A stretch of DNA of 64,000 nt from Phytobacter palmae (GCA_900112785.1 FONB01000010.1:62001-126000); one strand, 5' to 3'. Shown: positions 13,599-24,737, numbered from the stretch's first letter. A program made the numbers and translations. Notes: generated from the sequence alone by a model not told the origin.

Positions 13599-13916
13599 AT
13601 GGATAAGAAAGTCATCTATTTGTTCTGCTCTGCGGGCATGTCCACCTCGTTGCTGGTGTCGAAAATGCGTGCGCAGGCAGAAAAGTACAATGTGCCAGTG
13701 ATTATCGATGCCTTTCCGGAAACGCTGGCAGCAGAGAAAGGTCCGCAGGCGGATGTCGTCCTGTTAGGTCCGCAAATTGCGTATATGCTGCCCGAAATCC
13801 AGCGCGTCTTACCCGATAAGCCAGTAGAAGTTATTGATTCACTGCTCTATGGCAAAGTCGATGGTTTAGCTGTTCTTAAAAGTGCTATTGCTGCCATTAA
13901 AAAAGCAGCGCTTTAA
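13599..13916 (+). CDS. chbB: PTS chitobiose-specific enzyme IIB
   Basis: Cytoplasmic IIB component of the N,N'-diacetylchitobiose phosphotransferase system (lactose/chitobiose family), 105 residues. The phosphorylated cysteine is C10 in [12 protein letters not shown]. It takes phosphate from ChbA and passes it to sugar entering through ChbC. It is first in chbBCARFG. The 80-base gap to chbC contains the ChiX-pairing site, so the downstream genes are open to sRNA control. Confidence 0.96.
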   Translation: MDKKVIYLFCSAGMSTSLLVSKMRAQAEKYNVPVIIDAFPETLAAEKGPQADVVLLGPQIAYMLPEIQRVLPDKPVEVIDSLLYGKVDGLAVLKSAIAAIKKAAL

Positions 13917-13929
13917 TTTTTATATTTTT

Positions 13930-13941
13930 CCCGTCAAAGAG
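13930..13941 (+). promoter_or_regulatory. ChiX sRNA pairing site in chbB-chbC spacer
   Basis: CCCGTCAAAGAG is complementary to the ChiX (MicM) seed UCUUUGACGGG as I recall it. In E. coli and Salmonella the chbBC spacer acts as a trap that sequesters ChiX and so relieves repression of the chitoporin mRNA. An inverted repeat, GCCGCAA with TTGCGGC at 13959-13978, follows. Confidence 0.75.
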
Positions 13942-13996
13942 TAATTTCACACATTCATGCCGCAATCAATGTTGCGGCACTTAAGGGCTTATTTGT

Positions 13997-15355
13997 ATGA
14001 GTAAAGCGATCAATTATCTGGAAAAGATACTGCTACCGTTCGCGGTGAAAATAGGCAAGCAACCACATGTCAACGCGATTAAAAATGGTTTTATTAAATT
14101 AATGCCATTAACGCTCGCAGGGGCCATGTTTGTTTTAATAAATAATGTTTTTCTTAGTTTTGGCGAAGGGTCTTTTTTTTACTCGCTTGGCATTCGACTG
14201 GATGCGTCAACAATTGATTCCCTGAATGGCCTTAAAGCCATCGGCGGTAATGTCTATAACGGTACGTTGGGCATTATGTCGCTGATGGCACCTTTTTTTA
14301 TTGGTATGGCTCTGGCAGAGGAACGCAAAGTTGATCCCCTCGCTGCGGGGTTGTTGGCCGTTGCGGCGTTTATGACGGTAACCCCATATAGTGTGGGAGA
14401 AGCCTATGCGGTAGATGCTAACTGGCTCGGTGGCTCAAACATCATTTCCGGCATGCTGATTGGGCTTATTGTCGCGGAAATGTTCGCCTTCGTTGTTCGG
14501 CGTAACTGGGTGATCAAATTACCTGATAGCGTACCCGCCTCGGTTGCTCGTTCTTTTTCGGCGCTGATTCCGGGTTTTGTGATCCTCTCGGTCATGGGGA
14601 TTATCGCCTGGGGACTGGCGGGCGTCGGAACCACCTTCCACCAGATCATTATGGACTCCATCTCCAGACCGCTGGCGGCAATGGGCGGCGTAGTAGGTTG
14701 GGCATACGTCATTTTTACCTCGCTACTGTGGTTCTTTGGCGTCCATGGTTCACTGGCTCTGGCCGCGCTGGATAGCGGGATTATGACGCCATGGGCGCTG
14801 GAAAACGTGGCGCTTTATACCGAATATGGCTCCGTTGATGCGGCGCTGGCCGCGGGGAAAACCTTCCATGCATGGGCAAAACCGGTTCTCGATTCCTACA
14901 TCTTCCTGGGCGGCACCGGGGCGACGCTGGGGTTAATTATTGCCATCTTTATTGCGTCTCGCCGCGCCGATCACCGTCAGGTGGCGAAGCTGGCGCTGCC
15001 TTCCGGGATTTTCCAGATTAACGAACCCATGATGTTCGGTCTGCCGATTATCATGAACCCGGTGATGTTCATTCCGTTTATCCTGGTTCAACCTGTTCTG
15101 GCCGCCATTACTATGACAGCCTACTACATGGGGATCATCCCGCCTGTCACCAATATCGCACCATGGACTATGCCCACAGGGCTGGGTGCCTTCTTCAATA
15201 CCAACGGCAGTATCGCGGCCGTGTTGCTGGCGCTGTTCAACCTTGGTGTGGCGACACTGCTCTATCTGCCGTTCGTCGTAATATCGAATAAAGCGCAGAA
15301 CACTATTGAAGCCGAAGAGAGCGAGGAAGATATCGCTCAGGCGCTGAAATTTTAA
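13997..15355 (+). CDS. chbC: PTS chitobiose-specific enzyme IIC
   Basis: Membrane permease of the chitobiose PTS, 452 residues with about ten hydrophobic segments. The family sequence [14 protein letters not shown] and the sugar-site motif INEPMMFG(LP) are present. It imports and phosphorylates N,N'-diacetylchitobiose with ChbA and ChbB. The C-terminal tail is acidic ([11 protein letters not shown]). No obvious defects. It is followed by an intercistronic GC hairpin before chbA. Confidence 0.96.
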   Translation: MSKAINYLEKILLPFAVKIGKQPHVNAIKNGFIKLMPLTLAGAMFVLINNVFLSFGEGSFFYSLGIRLDASTIDSLNGLKAIGGNVYNGTLGIMSLMAPFFIGMALAEERKVDPLAAGLLAVAAFMTVTPYSVGEAYAVDANWLGGSNIISGMLIGLIVAEMFAFVVRRNWVIKLPDSVPASVARSFSALIPGFVILSVMGIIAWGLAGVGTTFHQIIMDSISRPLAAMGGVVGWAYVIFTSLLWFFGVHGSLALAALDSGIMTPWALENVALYTEYGSVDAALAAGKTFHAWAKPVLDSYIFLGGTGATLGLIIAIFIASRRADHRQVAKLALPSGIFQINEPMMFGLPIIMNPVMFIPFILVQPVLAAITMTAYYMGIIPPVTNIAPWTMPTGLGAFFNTNGSIAAVLLALFNLGVATLLYLPFVVISNKAQNTIEAEESEEDIAQALKF

Positions 15356-15362
15356 GGAAAAT

Positions 15363-15388
15363 CGCCGCGGTCGGTGTACCGCCGCGGC
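15363..15388 (+). repeat. Intercistronic hairpin between chbC and chbA
   Basis: GCCGCGG at 15364-15370 and CCGCGGC at 15382-15388 form a short stem right after the chbC stop, with no T tract. It is probably an mRNA-stabilising or processing hairpin rather than a terminator. Confidence 0.5.
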
Positions 15389-15406
15389 TACAGACGAGGA
15401 GTCATC

Positions 15407-15751
15407 ATGCTGGATTTAGATAACCTGCCGGAAACCGATGCCGCTACCGATACTCTGGAAGAGGTCGTCATGGGGCTTATTATCAACGCGGGGCAGGCGC
15501 GAAGCCTGGCGTACAGTGCGTTAAAACAAGCCAAACTCGGCAATTTTGAGATGGCAAAAACGCTGATGACGCAATCCCATGCCGCCCTTCATGAGGCGCA
15601 TCGCGTCCAGACGCAGCTCATTGAAAGTGATGAGGGGCAGGGTAAAATGAAAGTGAGCCTCGTGCTGGTTCACGCCCAGGATCATCTGATGACAGCCATG
15701 CTGGCGCGTGAGCTTATTAGCGAGCTGATTGAACTGCACGAAAAAATGTGA
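15407..15751 (+). CDS. chbA: PTS chitobiose-specific enzyme IIA
   Basis: Trimeric helical IIA component, 114 residues. The phosphorylated histidine is H89 in [13 protein letters not shown] 15407 lies seven bases behind GAGGAG and gives the family start LDNLPET; an in-frame start at 15374 overlaps the upstream hairpin and is rejected. The protein accepts phosphate from HPr and hands it to ChbB. It is followed closely by chbR, whose AAGGAG starts four bases after the chbA stop. Confidence 0.95.
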   Translation: MLDLDNLPETDAATDTLEEVVMGLIINAGQARSLAYSALKQAKLGNFEMAKTLMTQSHAALHEAHRVQTQLIESDEGQGKMKVSLVLVHAQDHLMTAMLARELISELIELHEKM

Positions 15752-15770
15752 CGATAAGGAGAAGCCCGCG

Positions 15771-16607
15771 ATGCAGCCTGAGGTAAACGCGACGGACGCG
15801 AGAATTGTCAGAGAGCAGCAGCTTTTTAACGGCCGGCCTTTCCACGTGTTTATCTACAACAAAGTTGAGAGTATCAGCGGGCTGCATCAGCATGATTACT
15901 ATGAATTTACGCTTGTTCTGACCGGGCGTTATTATCAGGTGATCAACGGGAAACGGGTGTTGCTGGAACGAGGCGATTTTGTCTTTATCCCCGTCGGTTC
16001 GACCCACCAGAGCTTCTATGAATTTGGTGCGACGCGGATTCTTAATGTGGGGATCAGCAAACAGTTTTTTGAAACCCATTATCTTTCACTGGTGCCGTTT
16101 TGTTTCGTTGCCTCGCAGAGTTATCGCATCAAAGCCACGTTTCTGGCATACATTGAATCAGTCATTGCGTCACTCAATTTTCGTGATAGTGAACTCGATG
16201 AGTTTATTGAAAATGTAACCTTCCATGTTATCAATCGCCTGCGTCATTACCGTGAGCAGCAGGAGGAAGATTGCATTCCTCAATGGTTGAAAATGACCGT
16301 TGAGGGGATGCACGACAAACATCGTTTTGGTGAGCATGCGCTGGAAAATATGGTCGCCCTGTCCGGGAAATCTCAGGAATATTTAACCAGGGCAACGCAG
16401 CGTTATTATCATAAAACACCGCTGCAAATTATTAATGAAATTCGGATTAATTTTGCCCGCAAGCAACTTGAGATTTCGAATTTCTCTATTAATGATATTG
16501 CATGGGAGGCAGGCTACAGTAGCCCCAGCTTATTTATCAAAACGTTTAAAAGATTAACCTCATTTACACCGGGTAGTTACCGTAAACAACTGACAAATAT
16601 TTCCTGA
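15771..16607 (+). CDS. chbR: AraC-family regulator ChbR
   Basis: Dual regulator of the chb operon, 278 residues. The N-terminal cupin-like sensor ([15 protein letters not shown] near 39) is followed by the C-terminal double HTH with [27 protein letters not shown]. In E. coli it represses without inducer and activates with phosphorylated chitobiose together with CRP when NagC is displaced. ATG 15771 behind AAGGAG gives MQPEVN as in E. coli; starts inside chbA are rejected. A 99-base spacer to chbF has a small GGGG-CCCC hairpin. Confidence 0.95.
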   Translation: MQPEVNATDARIVREQQLFNGRPFHVFIYNKVESISGLHQHDYYEFTLVLTGRYYQVINGKRVLLERGDFVFIPVGSTHQSFYEFGATRILNVGISKQFFETHYLSLVPFCFVASQSYRIKATFLAYIESVIASLNFRDSELDEFIENVTFHVINRLRHYREQQEEDCIPQWLKMTVEGMHDKHRFGEHALENMVALSGKSQEYLTRATQRYYHKTPLQIINEIRINFARKQLEISNFSINDIAWEAGYSSPSLFIKTFKRLTSFTPGSYRKQLTNIS

Positions 16608-16706
16608 CTGGCGGGGTTCTGCCCCGTTAACAAATATCATCATTTATAATTATCGCACTGCGGTAATGACACGGCTTGTCTCAACATCAGGCCAGAGGGA
16701 GAAAAT

Positions 16707-18053
16707 ATGACGACGAAACTGAAAATTGTCACCATCGGCGGTGGCAGCAGTTATACCCCGGAATTACTGGAAGGATTTATTCTTCGCTACCACGAATTAC
16801 CTGTCAGTGAATTATGGCTGGTAGATGTGGAAGAGGGGAAACATAAGCTGGATATCATTTATGACCTTTGCTGTCGCATGGTGGACAAAGCAGGAATTCC
16901 CTTAAAGATATTTAAAACCCTTGATCGACGTGAAGCGCTGCGCGATGCGGATTTTGTCACCACACAATTTCGTATCGGCCAGCTCAAAGCACGGGAACTT
17001 GATGAGCGCATTCCCTTAAGTCACGGTTATCTTGGTCAGGAGACCAATGGCGCCGGTGGCTTGTTCAAAGGGTTGCGCACTATCCCGGTTATTTTCGATA
17101 TTCTTCGTGATGTGGAAGAACTCTGTCCCCAGGCATGGGTGATTAATTTCACCAACCCGGCCGGTATGGTGACAGAAGCGGTGTATCGCCATACCAACTT
17201 CCGTCGCTTTATTGGCGTATGTAATGTCCCCGTCGGCATGAAAATGTTTGTCCGTGATGTTCTGCAACTCGCCGCGACTGACACGCTATCTCTCGATTTA
17301 TTTGGTCTAAACCATCTGGTCTTTATCAAAGATGTGCTGGTGAATGGTGAGTCGCGTTTTGCCGAGTTGATGGATGGGGTGGCTTGCGGACGGCTGGCGA
17401 AATCATCGGTGAAGAATATCTTTGATTTACCCTTCTCTGAGGGGTTGCTGCGTTCGCTCAATCTACTGCCATGTTCATATCTGCAATATTATTTCAAATC
17501 CAAAGAGATGCTGGGCATTGAAATGGGGGAATACTACAAGGGGGGGACGCGTGCTCAGGTTGTTCAGGAGGTGGAAAAAAACCTCTTTGAAATGTACAAA
17601 GATCCGACACTCAATGTGAAGCCGAAAGCGCTGGAGATGCGTGGCGGGGCTTATTATTCCGATGCCGCTTGTGAAGTGATCAATGCGATTTTTAATGACA
17701 AGCAGACGGAACATTATGTGAATGTGCCGCACCGGGGAAGCGTGGAAAATATTCCTGCGCAGTGGGCAGTAGAAATGACCTGTCTGCTGGGGCGCGATGG
17801 AGCAACGCCGCATCCACGGATAAGACACTTTGACGACAAGGTTCTTGGACTGATTTATACCATTAAGGGCTTTGAGATTGCTGCAAGCAACGCGGCACTG
17901 AGCGGTGAATTGAATGATATTTTACTGGCGCTCAATCTTAACCCTTTGATTCACTCCGATAAAGATGCGGAAAAACTGGCCCGCGATATGCTGCTGGCCA
18001 ATCAGCAATGGTTACCGCGTTTTGCTGCAACAATAGCATCCTTCAACCAGTGA
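16707..18053 (+). CDS. chbF: 6-phospho-beta-glucosidase ChbF (GH4)
   Basis: NAD- and Mn-dependent glycoside hydrolase family 4 enzyme of 448 residues that cleaves deacetylated chitobiose 6-phosphate in the cytoplasm. The N-terminal Rossmann motif is [16 protein letters not shown] (about 8-23), and the metal-site VINFTNPAG and GVCNVPVG segments are near 144 and 169. A GAGGGAG site precedes the ATG. It is seven bases from chbG, whose deacetylase activity prepares its substrate. Length fits E. coli (450). Confidence 0.96.
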   Translation: MTTKLKIVTIGGGSSYTPELLEGFILRYHELPVSELWLVDVEEGKHKLDIIYDLCCRMVDKAGIPLKIFKTLDRREALRDADFVTTQFRIGQLKARELDERIPLSHGYLGQETNGAGGLFKGLRTIPVIFDILRDVEELCPQAWVINFTNPAGMVTEAVYRHTNFRRFIGVCNVPVGMKMFVRDVLQLAATDTLSLDLFGLNHLVFIKDVLVNGESRFAELMDGVACGRLAKSSVKNIFDLPFSEGLLRSLNLLPCSYLQYYFKSKEMLGIEMGEYYKGGTRAQVVQEVEKNLFEMYKDPTLNVKPKALEMRGGAYYSDAACEVINAIFNDKQTEHYVNVPHRGSVENIPAQWAVEMTCLLGRDGATPHPRIRHFDDKVLGLIYTIKGFEIAASNAALSGELNDILLALNLNPLIHSDKDAEKLARDMLLANQQWLPRFAATIASFNQ

Positions 18054-18060
18054 GGGGGTT

Positions 18061-18819
18061 ATGCAAAGACTCTTAATCGTCAATGCGGATGACTTTGGCT
18101 TAAGCCGTGGGCAGAACTACGGCATTGTCGAAGCCTGCCGCAACGGTGTCGTCACATCCACGACTGCGCTGGTGAATGGGGCCGCTGTCGAACATGCCGT
18201 TGCTTTGCGTACTCAGGTTCCGGAGCTGGCCGTAGGGCTGCATTTTACCCTGACGCTGGGAAAACCCGTGGGAAATACGCCATCACTGACGCGAGAGGGG
18301 CAACTGGGAAAGTGGGTCTGGGATATGGCTGCGCAAGGTTCTTTGCCGCTGGATGAGATTGCCGATGAGCTGGCCTGCCAGTACTCGCGCTTCATCGCGC
18401 TGTTTGGTGAGCCACCGTCACATATCGACAGTCATCATCATGTACATATGATCGGTGCCATTTTCCCGCTGGTTGCGGCGTTTGCACGAGAAAAAGGCAT
18501 CCCATTGCGTGTCGATCGTGATGATGCGCGGCGCCAGGGAATTGAAGCCAACGAGGTACGCAGCACAAGCGGTTTTTCCAGCGACTTTTATGGCGATGCG
18601 ATATCAACGTCGCTATTTATGTCGATTCTTGATGCCGGCTTGCAGCGTGGTGACAGTTCGCTGGAAATCATGACTCATCCGGCATTTGTCGATAAGACGC
18701 TTATGGCCAGCAAATACTGTTATCCACGCTTAGACGAGCTGGATGTGCTGACGCAGCCATCGTTGAAAGAGGCGATTGCCGAACGAGCCTTCAGGCCAGG
18801 TACCTTTCGGGATCTGTAA
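18061..18819 (+). CDS. chbG: Chitooligosaccharide deacetylase ChbG
   Basis: YdjC-family metal-dependent deacetylase of 252 residues. It removes one acetyl group from chitobiose 6-phosphate, needed for both ChbF hydrolysis and ChbR induction. Metal-binding signatures are NADDFGLS near residue 9 and [11 protein letters not shown] near 119. It is the last gene of chbBCARFG and ends in a strong bidirectional terminator shared with katE. GAGGGGGTT ahead of the ATG lies across the chbF stop. Confidence 0.95.
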   Translation: MQRLLIVNADDFGLSRGQNYGIVEACRNGVVTSTTALVNGAAVEHAVALRTQVPELAVGLHFTLTLGKPVGNTPSLTREGQLGKWVWDMAAQGSLPLDEIADELACQYSRFIALFGEPPSHIDSHHHVHMIGAIFPLVAAFAREKGIPLRVDRDDARRQGIEANEVRSTSGFSSDFYGDAISTSLFMSILDAGLQRGDSSLEIMTHPAFVDKTLMASKYCYPRLDELDVLTQPSLKEAIAERAFRPGTFRDL

Positions 18820-18821
18820 GT

Positions 18822-18851
18822 CACGCACCGCGGCAGAGGCCGCGGTGCGTG
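18822..18851. terminator. Bidirectional terminator chbG/katE
   Basis: A 12-base-pair perfect stem, CACGCACCGCGG with CCGCGGTGCGTG, six-base loop, sits between the convergent genes. Confidence 0.85.
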
Positions 18852-18855
18852 TTTA

Positions 18856-21114
18856 TCAGGCAGGAATACTGGCGATTTTACTCATGCGTGACCAAATACG
18901 GTGCGCGCGCAATAATCCCAGGAAATCATCCATGCTGCTGCCCGCGGCATCGTCGGCCTGTACCACACCTTCTTCACCCTGCGGAGCAACCTGTAAAACG
19001 GTGCTGAATTGACGGGCATCTCCCAGCAGCGTAATGGGTTTTAAATGTTTGTAAGCTTCCAGCAGATAGTAAAGCGCATCGCCATTATTCACGAGCTGGC
19101 TGAGATCGCCACCTGGCACGATGACACCATCCACCGTCAGCGATGGTGCGCCCGCAAAGGTTCCCGCGACAGGTAATACTGAGCCATCATCGGCAACGAC
19201 ATTGCCCATTCGGGAATAGAGCAATTTTGCGTGCACACCTTCTGCCTTAAGACGTTGCAGGATCTTGAGCACATCGTCGGCACGCGTTTTATCATTCAAT
19301 AACACGGCGACGATACGGCCTTTGATGGAACCCTCCGGGATGGCATAGAGGCTGAGCGAGGGATCTTTTTTCAGGCCGTTAACATCTTTCGGCGGCGCGA
19401 TGTTGCGTTGTTCTTCACTGAGCGTAATGCCGAGGTTCCCGGCGACGGCATTCGCCAGATGAACGTCAATATGCGCCAGTTGATCAACCACCCGTTCACG
19501 AATATATTCGCGCACGACTTTACTGAGCTCGAAGCTGAAAGCATCGATAATATGCTGCTGTTCGAATGGCGTCTGGCTTAACCAGAACAGCCGTGGATGC
19601 GCATAATATTCTGCAAACGAGGGGCTGCGTTCGCGAATTTTGCCGCCTTCGACCCGTTCCTGATACGACTCGAATCCGCCCCGTTTGGGGCCAGGCGGCG
19701 TCTCGCGTGGCCAGTTATCATTAATCGAGTTGGGCTCATAATTTGCCGGGTTAGTATCGATATCCATTCGATGCATGCCGTCGCGCTGGAAATTATGGTA
19801 CGGGCAGGCAGGACGGTTTATCGGGATCTCATGAAAGTTTGGCCCGCCAAGGCGGCTAATCTGCGTATCCGTATAAGAAAACAGGCGTCCCTGCAGCAGG
19901 GGATCATTAGAGAAATCGAGGCCCGGGACAATATGACCGGGGTGAAACGCGGCCTGTTCGTTTTCAGCAAAGAAATTATCCGGATTACGGTTGAGCACCA
20001 TTTTGCCCACCCGTTTTACCGGCACCAGCTCTTCCGGGATCAGTTTCGTCGGGTCAAGGAGATCAAAATCAAATTTAAATTCGTCTTCCTCAGGAATCAG
20101 CTGTAATCCGAGCTCATATTCCGGGTAATCACCGGCTTCAATCGCTTCCCACAGATCACGGCGATGAAAATCGGGGTCACGTCCGGTCAGTTTCTGCGAT
20201 TCATCCCACACCAGGGAGGCTTTTCCTGCCAGCGGTTTCCAGTGAAAGCGCACAAATGTTGCCTGGCCTTCGGCATTAATCATGCGAAAGGTATGAATAC
20301 CAAAGCCTTCCATTGTGCGATAGCTGCGTGGGATCCCCCGGTCAGACATGGCCCACATAACATTATGTAATGTCTCCGGCTGCAGCGAGACATAATCCCA
20401 GAAGGTGTCATGGGCGCTCTGCCCCTGGGGAATTGCCCAGTGAGGCTCTGGTTTTACCGCATGAACAAAATCCGGGAATTTATGTGCGTCCTGAATAAAA
20501 AAGACGGGCGTGTTATTGCCTACCAAATCGAAGATACCCTCCTCGGTGTAAAACTTGGTGGCGAATCCACGAATATCCCGCACGGTATCGGCGGAGCCCG
20601 CGCCCCCCTGAACCGTTGAAAAGCGCACAAATACCGGGGTGATTTTCTCCGGGTCAGAGAGGAACGCTGCTTTGGTGATAGCTGATAAACTTTCGTAAGG
20701 CTGGAAATAGCCATGGGCGGCAGAGCCGCGTGCGTGGACGATGCGCTCAGGGATGCGCTCATGGTCGAAATGGGTGATCTTTTCGCGCAGGATGAAGTCT
20801 TCCAGCAGCGTTGGTCCACGCGTGCCTGCCCGCAGTGAATTCTGATCGTCTGCGATGCGTACACCCTGATTCGTCGTCAGTGGAAAATTCTCACTCCCCT
20901 TACGAAAGGCTTCCAGCGCAGTGAGCTTCTCATTGGCGGTATTGGGGGCCTTTAAACTGCCTGGCGCGGTTGGTTGCTCACCGGGCGCAGAGAGCCGGGG
21001 GGTGGGTTGATGGGAACCATCTGCCGGCGCCAGAGAATCCAGACCGGGTTTTGACTCACTTGCATCATGTACAGGTGATTGATGATTTTTAGGGCTTTGT
21101 TCTTTATCCGACAT
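18856..21114 (-). CDS. katE: Catalase HPII KatE
   Basis: Large-subunit haem d catalase of 752 residues that breaks down hydrogen peroxide in the cytoplasm, RpoS-dependent in E. coli. It has a disordered N-terminal extension, the catalase core with active-site [12 protein letters not shown] near 124, [14 protein letters not shown] and the haem-ligand tyrosine in [13 protein letters not shown], and a C-terminal flavodoxin-like domain from about 590. ATG 21114 is nine bases behind AGGAG; the in-frame ATG at 21123 abuts it and is rejected. The C-terminal domain and the first 70 residues differ most from E. coli. Confidence 0.96.
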   Translation of the reverse strand: MSDKEQSPKNHQSPVHDASESKPGLDSLAPADGSHQPTPRLSAPGEQPTAPGSLKAPNTANEKLTALEAFRKGSENFPLTTNQGVRIADDQNSLRAGTRGPTLLEDFILREKITHFDHERIPERIVHARGSAAHGYFQPYESLSAITKAAFLSDPEKITPVFVRFSTVQGGAGSADTVRDIRGFATKFYTEEGIFDLVGNNTPVFFIQDAHKFPDFVHAVKPEPHWAIPQGQSAHDTFWDYVSLQPETLHNVMWAMSDRGIPRSYRTMEGFGIHTFRMINAEGQATFVRFHWKPLAGKASLVWDESQKLTGRDPDFHRRDLWEAIEAGDYPEYELGLQLIPEEDEFKFDFDLLDPTKLIPEELVPVKRVGKMVLNRNPDNFFAENEQAAFHPGHIVPGLDFSNDPLLQGRLFSYTDTQISRLGGPNFHEIPINRPACPYHNFQRDGMHRMDIDTNPANYEPNSINDNWPRETPPGPKRGGFESYQERVEGGKIRERSPSFAEYYAHPRLFWLSQTPFEQQHIIDAFSFELSKVVREYIRERVVDQLAHIDVHLANAVAGNLGITLSEEQRNIAPPKDVNGLKKDPSLSLYAIPEGSIKGRIVAVLLNDKTRADDVLKILQRLKAEGVHAKLLYSRMGNVVADDGSVLPVAGTFAGAPSLTVDGVIVPGGDLSQLVNNGDALYYLLEAYKHLKPITLLGDARQFSTVLQVAPQGEEGVVQADDAAGSSMDDFLGLLRAHRIWSRMSKIASIPA

Positions 21115-21338
21115 TGAGCACATCTCCTGTTTTCATTGCTGAAAAATGGTCGTTGCTTTGGCAAAACCCTTCTAACTATAGAACAACTCAGGACAGTGCT
21201 CAGGCGCAACGGCAACGGGCGGGCAGGTAAAACGGCAAAAATCCGCAGAAAATCAGCCCGAAGGCGACGTGCGGGGTGACGATCGGCTATGATAGGACTT
21301 TCGTGTTAGTGGAATTCGTTTTTGTGAACTCTTCGCTT

Positions 21339-21578
21339 ATGAAACCTTTGCGCCATCAAAACCGTCGTGTTATCAGCTATGTACCCCGTATCGAGCCTGC
21401 ACCACCTGAACATGCTGTGAAGGTTGACGGGTTTCGTGACGTCTGGTTATTGCGCGGAAAGTATGTGGCCTTCGTGTTGCAGGGCGAGCGTTTTACGCGT
21501 TCACCTGTTTTCAATGTGCCTGAATCCGCTCAACGCTGGGCAACACAGATTCGCCAGGAAGGTGAAATCGACGAATAA
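21339..21578 (+). CDS. cedA: Cell division modulator CedA
   Basis: Small DNA-binding protein of 79 residues described in E. coli as a multicopy activator of cell division after dnaA(cos) over-replication, and later linked to RNA polymerase. The conserved body is FRDVWLLRGKYVAFVL followed by RSPVFNVPESAQRWA. ATG 21339 matches the family N-terminus (MKPLRHQNRR); upstream in-frame ATG 21276 adds 21 unconserved residues. No strong ribosome site is visible. It is convergent with tcyP and shares a terminator. Confidence 0.9.
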   Translation: MKPLRHQNRRVISYVPRIEPAPPEHAVKVDGFRDVWLLRGKYVAFVLQGERFTRSPVFNVPESAQRWATQIRQEGEIDE

Positions 21579-21579
21579 A

Positions 21580-21613
21580 AAAACCGCCTGCAATGACTTG
21601 TCAGGCGGTTTTC
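21580..21613. terminator. Bidirectional terminator cedA/tcyP
   Basis: AACCGCCTG (21582-21590) pairs with CAGGCGGTT, with A-run and T-run flanks on both sides. Confidence 0.9.
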
Positions 21614-21631
21614 GTTTCAGATATCGCGAAC

Positions 21632-23023
21632 TTAGCGATGTGCCAGTTCGGCGTCCTCTTCACTGTTCAGAATGGTTTTGTCCGTCTGTTTAAGCCACTG
21701 GCTGGTCAGCGTACCTGCGGTCATTGAGCCGCTGACATTAAGCGCCGTACGCCCCATGTCGATCAGTGGCTCCACCGAAATCAGCAGTGCAACCAGCGTT
21801 ACCGGTAAGCCCATCGCCGGCAGCACAATCAGTGCGGCGAAAGTCGCGCCCCCACCCACACCGGCGACACCCGCAGAACTGACCGTCACAATACCTACCA
21901 GCGTCGCAATCCACATCGGATCCAGCGGGTTGATGCCGACTGTCGGGGCAACCATTACGGCCAGCATTGCCGGGTAGAGCCCTGCACAGCCATTCTGACC
22001 AATGGTCGCTCCGAACGAAGCGGAGAAGCTGGCGATAGACTCAGGTACACCCAGACGGCGAGTCTGTGCTTCCACATTCAGTGGAATAGATGCGGCGCTG
22101 GAACGGCTGGTAAACGCGAACGTCAGTACCGGCCATACCTTACGGAAGTATTTCAGCGGGCTGATCCCATTTACCCCCAGCAGCAGGCCATGCACCACAA
22201 ACATAATGCCAAGACCAATATAGGAGGCGATAACAAAGCTACCGAGTTTAATAATGTCCTGGATGTTAGAACCGGCCACAACTTTGGTCATGAGTGCCAG
22301 TACGCCGTACGGCGTGAGTTGCATAACCAGACGCACCAGTTTCATTACCCAGCTTTGCAGCGTATCAATGGCGGTAAGAACACGTTCGCCTTTCGGCGCA
22401 TCGTCTTTGAGCAGTTTCAGGGCGGCGACACCCAGGAATGCCGCGAAAATCACGACGCTGATAATGGAGGTTGGGTTTGCACCAGTCAGATCGGCAAACG
22501 GGTTCTTCGGTACAAACGACAACAGTAGCTGCGGTACGCTCAGATCGGCCACTTTGCCCACATAATTGGTCTGAATAGCCGTCAGACGTGCCGTTTCGGC
22601 GGAACCCTGAACCAGTCCTTCGGCGGTCAGACCGAAGAGGTTGGTCATCATGACGCCAACCAGGGCTGAAATCAGCGTGGTAAACAGCAGGGTGCCGATA
22701 GTTAAGAAGCTGATTTTACCCAACTGAGAGGCGTTGTGCAGGCGGGCAACGGCGCTCAGAATAGAAGCAAAAACCAGCGGCATAACAATCATCTGTAGCA
22801 GTTGCACGTAGCCATTACCGACCACGTTGAACCACTGAATTGAGTTTTTCAGTACCGGGTTATCTGCGCCATAAATGGCCTGCAACGCAAGGCCAAACAC
22901 TACGCCCAGACCTAAACCGGCCAGCACTTTTTTTGCCAGACTCCACTGTTTGTGACGCGTTTGCGCCAGCAACAGCAGCAGTGCGACAAACACTACAACG
23001 TTTGCGATTAAAGGAAAGTTCAT
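21632..23023 (-). CDS. tcyP: L-cystine symporter TcyP
   Basis: Inner-membrane sodium/dicarboxylate-amino acid symporter-family (DAACS) transporter of 463 residues that imports cystine, also called YdjN. It has about nine hydrophobic segments and two re-entrant loops with [12 protein letters not shown] and [16 protein letters not shown] near 305-345. AGGAGA precedes the ATG. It stands alone with its own promoter; in E. coli it belongs to the cysteine regulon. The length matches E. coli. Confidence 0.95.
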   Translation of the reverse strand: MNFPLIANVVVFVALLLLLAQTRHKQWSLAKKVLAGLGLGVVFGLALQAIYGADNPVLKNSIQWFNVVGNGYVQLLQMIVMPLVFASILSAVARLHNASQLGKISFLTIGTLLFTTLISALVGVMMTNLFGLTAEGLVQGSAETARLTAIQTNYVGKVADLSVPQLLLSFVPKNPFADLTGANPTSIISVVIFAAFLGVAALKLLKDDAPKGERVLTAIDTLQSWVMKLVRLVMQLTPYGVLALMTKVVAGSNIQDIIKLGSFVIASYIGLGIMFVVHGLLLGVNGISPLKYFRKVWPVLTFAFTSRSSAASIPLNVEAQTRRLGVPESIASFSASFGATIGQNGCAGLYPAMLAVMVAPTVGINPLDPMWIATLVGIVTVSSAGVAGVGGGATFAALIVLPAMGLPVTLVALLISVEPLIDMGRTALNVSGSMTAGTLTSQWLKQTDKTILNSEEDAELAHR

Positions 23024-23153
23024 CCCCGTTCTCCTGATCTCATTATAAGGCCGGCATCCAAAGGTCAGCCAATGGCGGAAGGTTAGCAGAAGAGGTCTGC
23101 AAGCCTTATATCCAAATGGAATGAATTATGCCGTAAGGGAAGAAAATGGCGGT

Positions 23154-23744
23154 TTAATGGTCGATCTGTTGATGTATAAAGCGATTGAACTGATTTTGCA
23201 GCAAATTAATCACCTGTGATGACCAGCGCACTGCACTATTATCGGGCAATGTTTGTGGCATCCACAGCGCCCAGGTGAACAGGGCCATGCATAACACACG
23301 TTCAAGTTGGTTACCACGCTGCGGCGAGAGCAATGGCAGACGGAATCGCCAGCGGCAGGGCCAGAGCAGAGGTACACCCGCCGGGGTTATCATATCGGCA
23401 AGAATATGGCTCAAATAACCCAGAACCAATCCCTGCAAGGCATCTGCCGGGATGATCCAGCTATCGGGCACTTTGAGATAGAACAGGGTTAACCCAATAA
23501 AAACGGCCAGCAGACTATGGGTAAAACCACGATGACCGAACATGCGGGCCACGGGCTTTGAGATCCATTTTAGCCGCTGCCCAAGAAAGGACTTCGGGTG
23601 ATCAATATCGGGCAGAAGGCAGGTCAAAATTGCTGAAGGAACAATATGCCACCAATCCCCGTGTGCCAGCACAGGCGTCAATTCGGCATTTTTGGCAAAC
23701 ACCGCGCAGGCAATAGAAAAAAGCAGGTGTCCTTCCGCCGTCAT
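23154..23744 (-). CDS. ydjM: LexA-regulated membrane hydrolase-like protein YdjM
   Basis: Inner-membrane protein of 196 residues in the YdjM/LexA-binding DUF457 metal-hydrolase-like family. It keeps the histidine/aspartate pattern LPDIDHPKS near 42, GHRGFTHSLL near 70 and LSHILADMITPAGVPLLWP near 112, and has several membrane segments. Expression in E. coli is part of the SOS response, and a LexA box lies directly upstream here. The biochemical activity is not established. Confidence 0.92.
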   Translation of the reverse strand: MTAEGHLLFSIACAVFAKNAELTPVLAHGDWWHIVPSAILTCLLPDIDHPKSFLGQRLKWISKPVARMFGHRGFTHSLLAVFIGLTLFYLKVPDSWIIPADALQGLVLGYLSHILADMITPAGVPLLWPCRWRFRLPLLSPQRGNQLERVLCMALFTWALWMPQTLPDNSAVRWSSQVINLLQNQFNRFIHQQIDH

Positions 23745-23758
23745 GATAAAACTCGCTA

Positions 23759-23798
23759 AACTGTCGATGCATACAGTATAGGGTTTTTATACAGTAGG
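23759..23798 (-). promoter_or_regulatory. LexA box(es) of ydjM
   Basis: CTGTCGATGCATACAG at 23761-23776 fits CTG-N10-CAG. A degenerate second site, CTGTATAAAAACCC on the minus strand, overlaps it upstream at about 23780-23795. E. coli ydjM also has two sites. Confidence 0.8.
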
Positions 23799-23840
23799 CG
23801 GAAGAGGTGACGGTGTAACTCTTTGTCACAAGAATGACAT

Positions 23841-24602
23841 TTAACGCGCCAGCCAGCCACCATCCACGGCAAGGGTAAAACCATTAATATAGTCCGAGGC
23901 CGCAGAAGCAAGAAAGACCGCCGGGCCTTTGAGATCATCCGGGTTTCCCCAGCGACCGGCCGGAATGCGATCAACAATCTCCTGGTTACGCTCTGCGTCT
24001 TCCCGTAATGCCTGGGTATTGTTAGTAGCCATGTAGCCAGGGGCTATGGCATTAACATTAATATTATGTGATGCCCATTCATTGGCCAGCAGACGGGTCA
24101 ATCCCAGAACACCGCTTTTGGATGCCGTATACGACGGTACGCGGATACCGCCCTGGAACGAAAGCATAGAAGCAATATTGATGATTTTCCCACCGCCACC
24201 CTGAGCAATAAACTGGCGGGCGACAGCCTGAGAAAGAAAGAAGACCGTTTTAACGTTGAGATTCATCACATCGTCCCAGTCTTTCTCGCTAAATTCGAGT
24301 GCGTCGCAGCGGCGGATGGTCCCGGCGTTATTGAGCAAAATATCAATGCGACCCATCTGCGAAACGGTCTGGCTGACAATGTCATTAAGGCACTCTTGTT
24401 TGCCGAGATCGGCCTGGATAGCAAGGAACTTGCGGCCCAGCGCAGTGACTCGTTCGGCGGTCTCCTGTGGTTTTTTACGGCCAACGCCGACAATATGGCA
24501 TCCTGCTTCGGCAAGCCCCAGCGCCATTCCTTGTCCCAGACCGGTATCGCAGCCGGTGACGATAGCGACTTTATTTGCAAGCGAAAAGGCATCAAGAATC
24601 AT
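23841..24602 (-). CDS. kduD: KduD-like 2-deoxy-D-gluconate 3-dehydrogenase
   Basis: Short-chain dehydrogenase of 253 residues. The NAD loop TGCDTGLGQGMALGL is at about 16-30 and the catalytic YTASKSG tyrosine-lysine pair near 157. It is very close to E. coli KduD along its whole length, including FSEKDWDDVMNLN and APGYMATNNTQ. KduD reduces 2,5-diketo-3-deoxygluconate in pectin and hexuronate breakdown. No kduI or other uronate gene is adjacent, so this may be a relocated kduD or a paralogue with another keto-sugar substrate. GGGGGAAT precedes the ATG. Confidence 0.8.
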   Translation of the reverse strand: MILDAFSLANKVAIVTGCDTGLGQGMALGLAEAGCHIVGVGRKKPQETAERVTALGRKFLAIQADLGKQECLNDIVSQTVSQMGRIDILLNNAGTIRRCDALEFSEKDWDDVMNLNVKTVFFLSQAVARQFIAQGGGGKIINIASMLSFQGGIRVPSYTASKSGVLGLTRLLANEWASHNINVNAIAPGYMATNNTQALREDAERNQEIVDRIPAGRWGNPDDLKGPAVFLASAASDYINGFTLAVDGGWLAR

Positions 24603-24689
24603 AATTCCCCCAGGTCCTGGTTATTGTCATATTGCCTGAGATGAGGATAGGGGCAGAGAGGAAGAATTACAAATAAATTGAAACGATGT

Positions 24690-24729
24690 TTTAAAAAATA
24701 AACCAGAGACAGTTCAGACCGTCTCTGGT
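24690..24729 (-). terminator. Terminator of hxpB
   Basis: On the minus strand CCAGAGACGGTCTGAACT pairs through GTCTCTGG and is followed by TTTATTTTTT. Confidence 0.85.
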
Positions 24730-24737
24730 GGCAGGGG

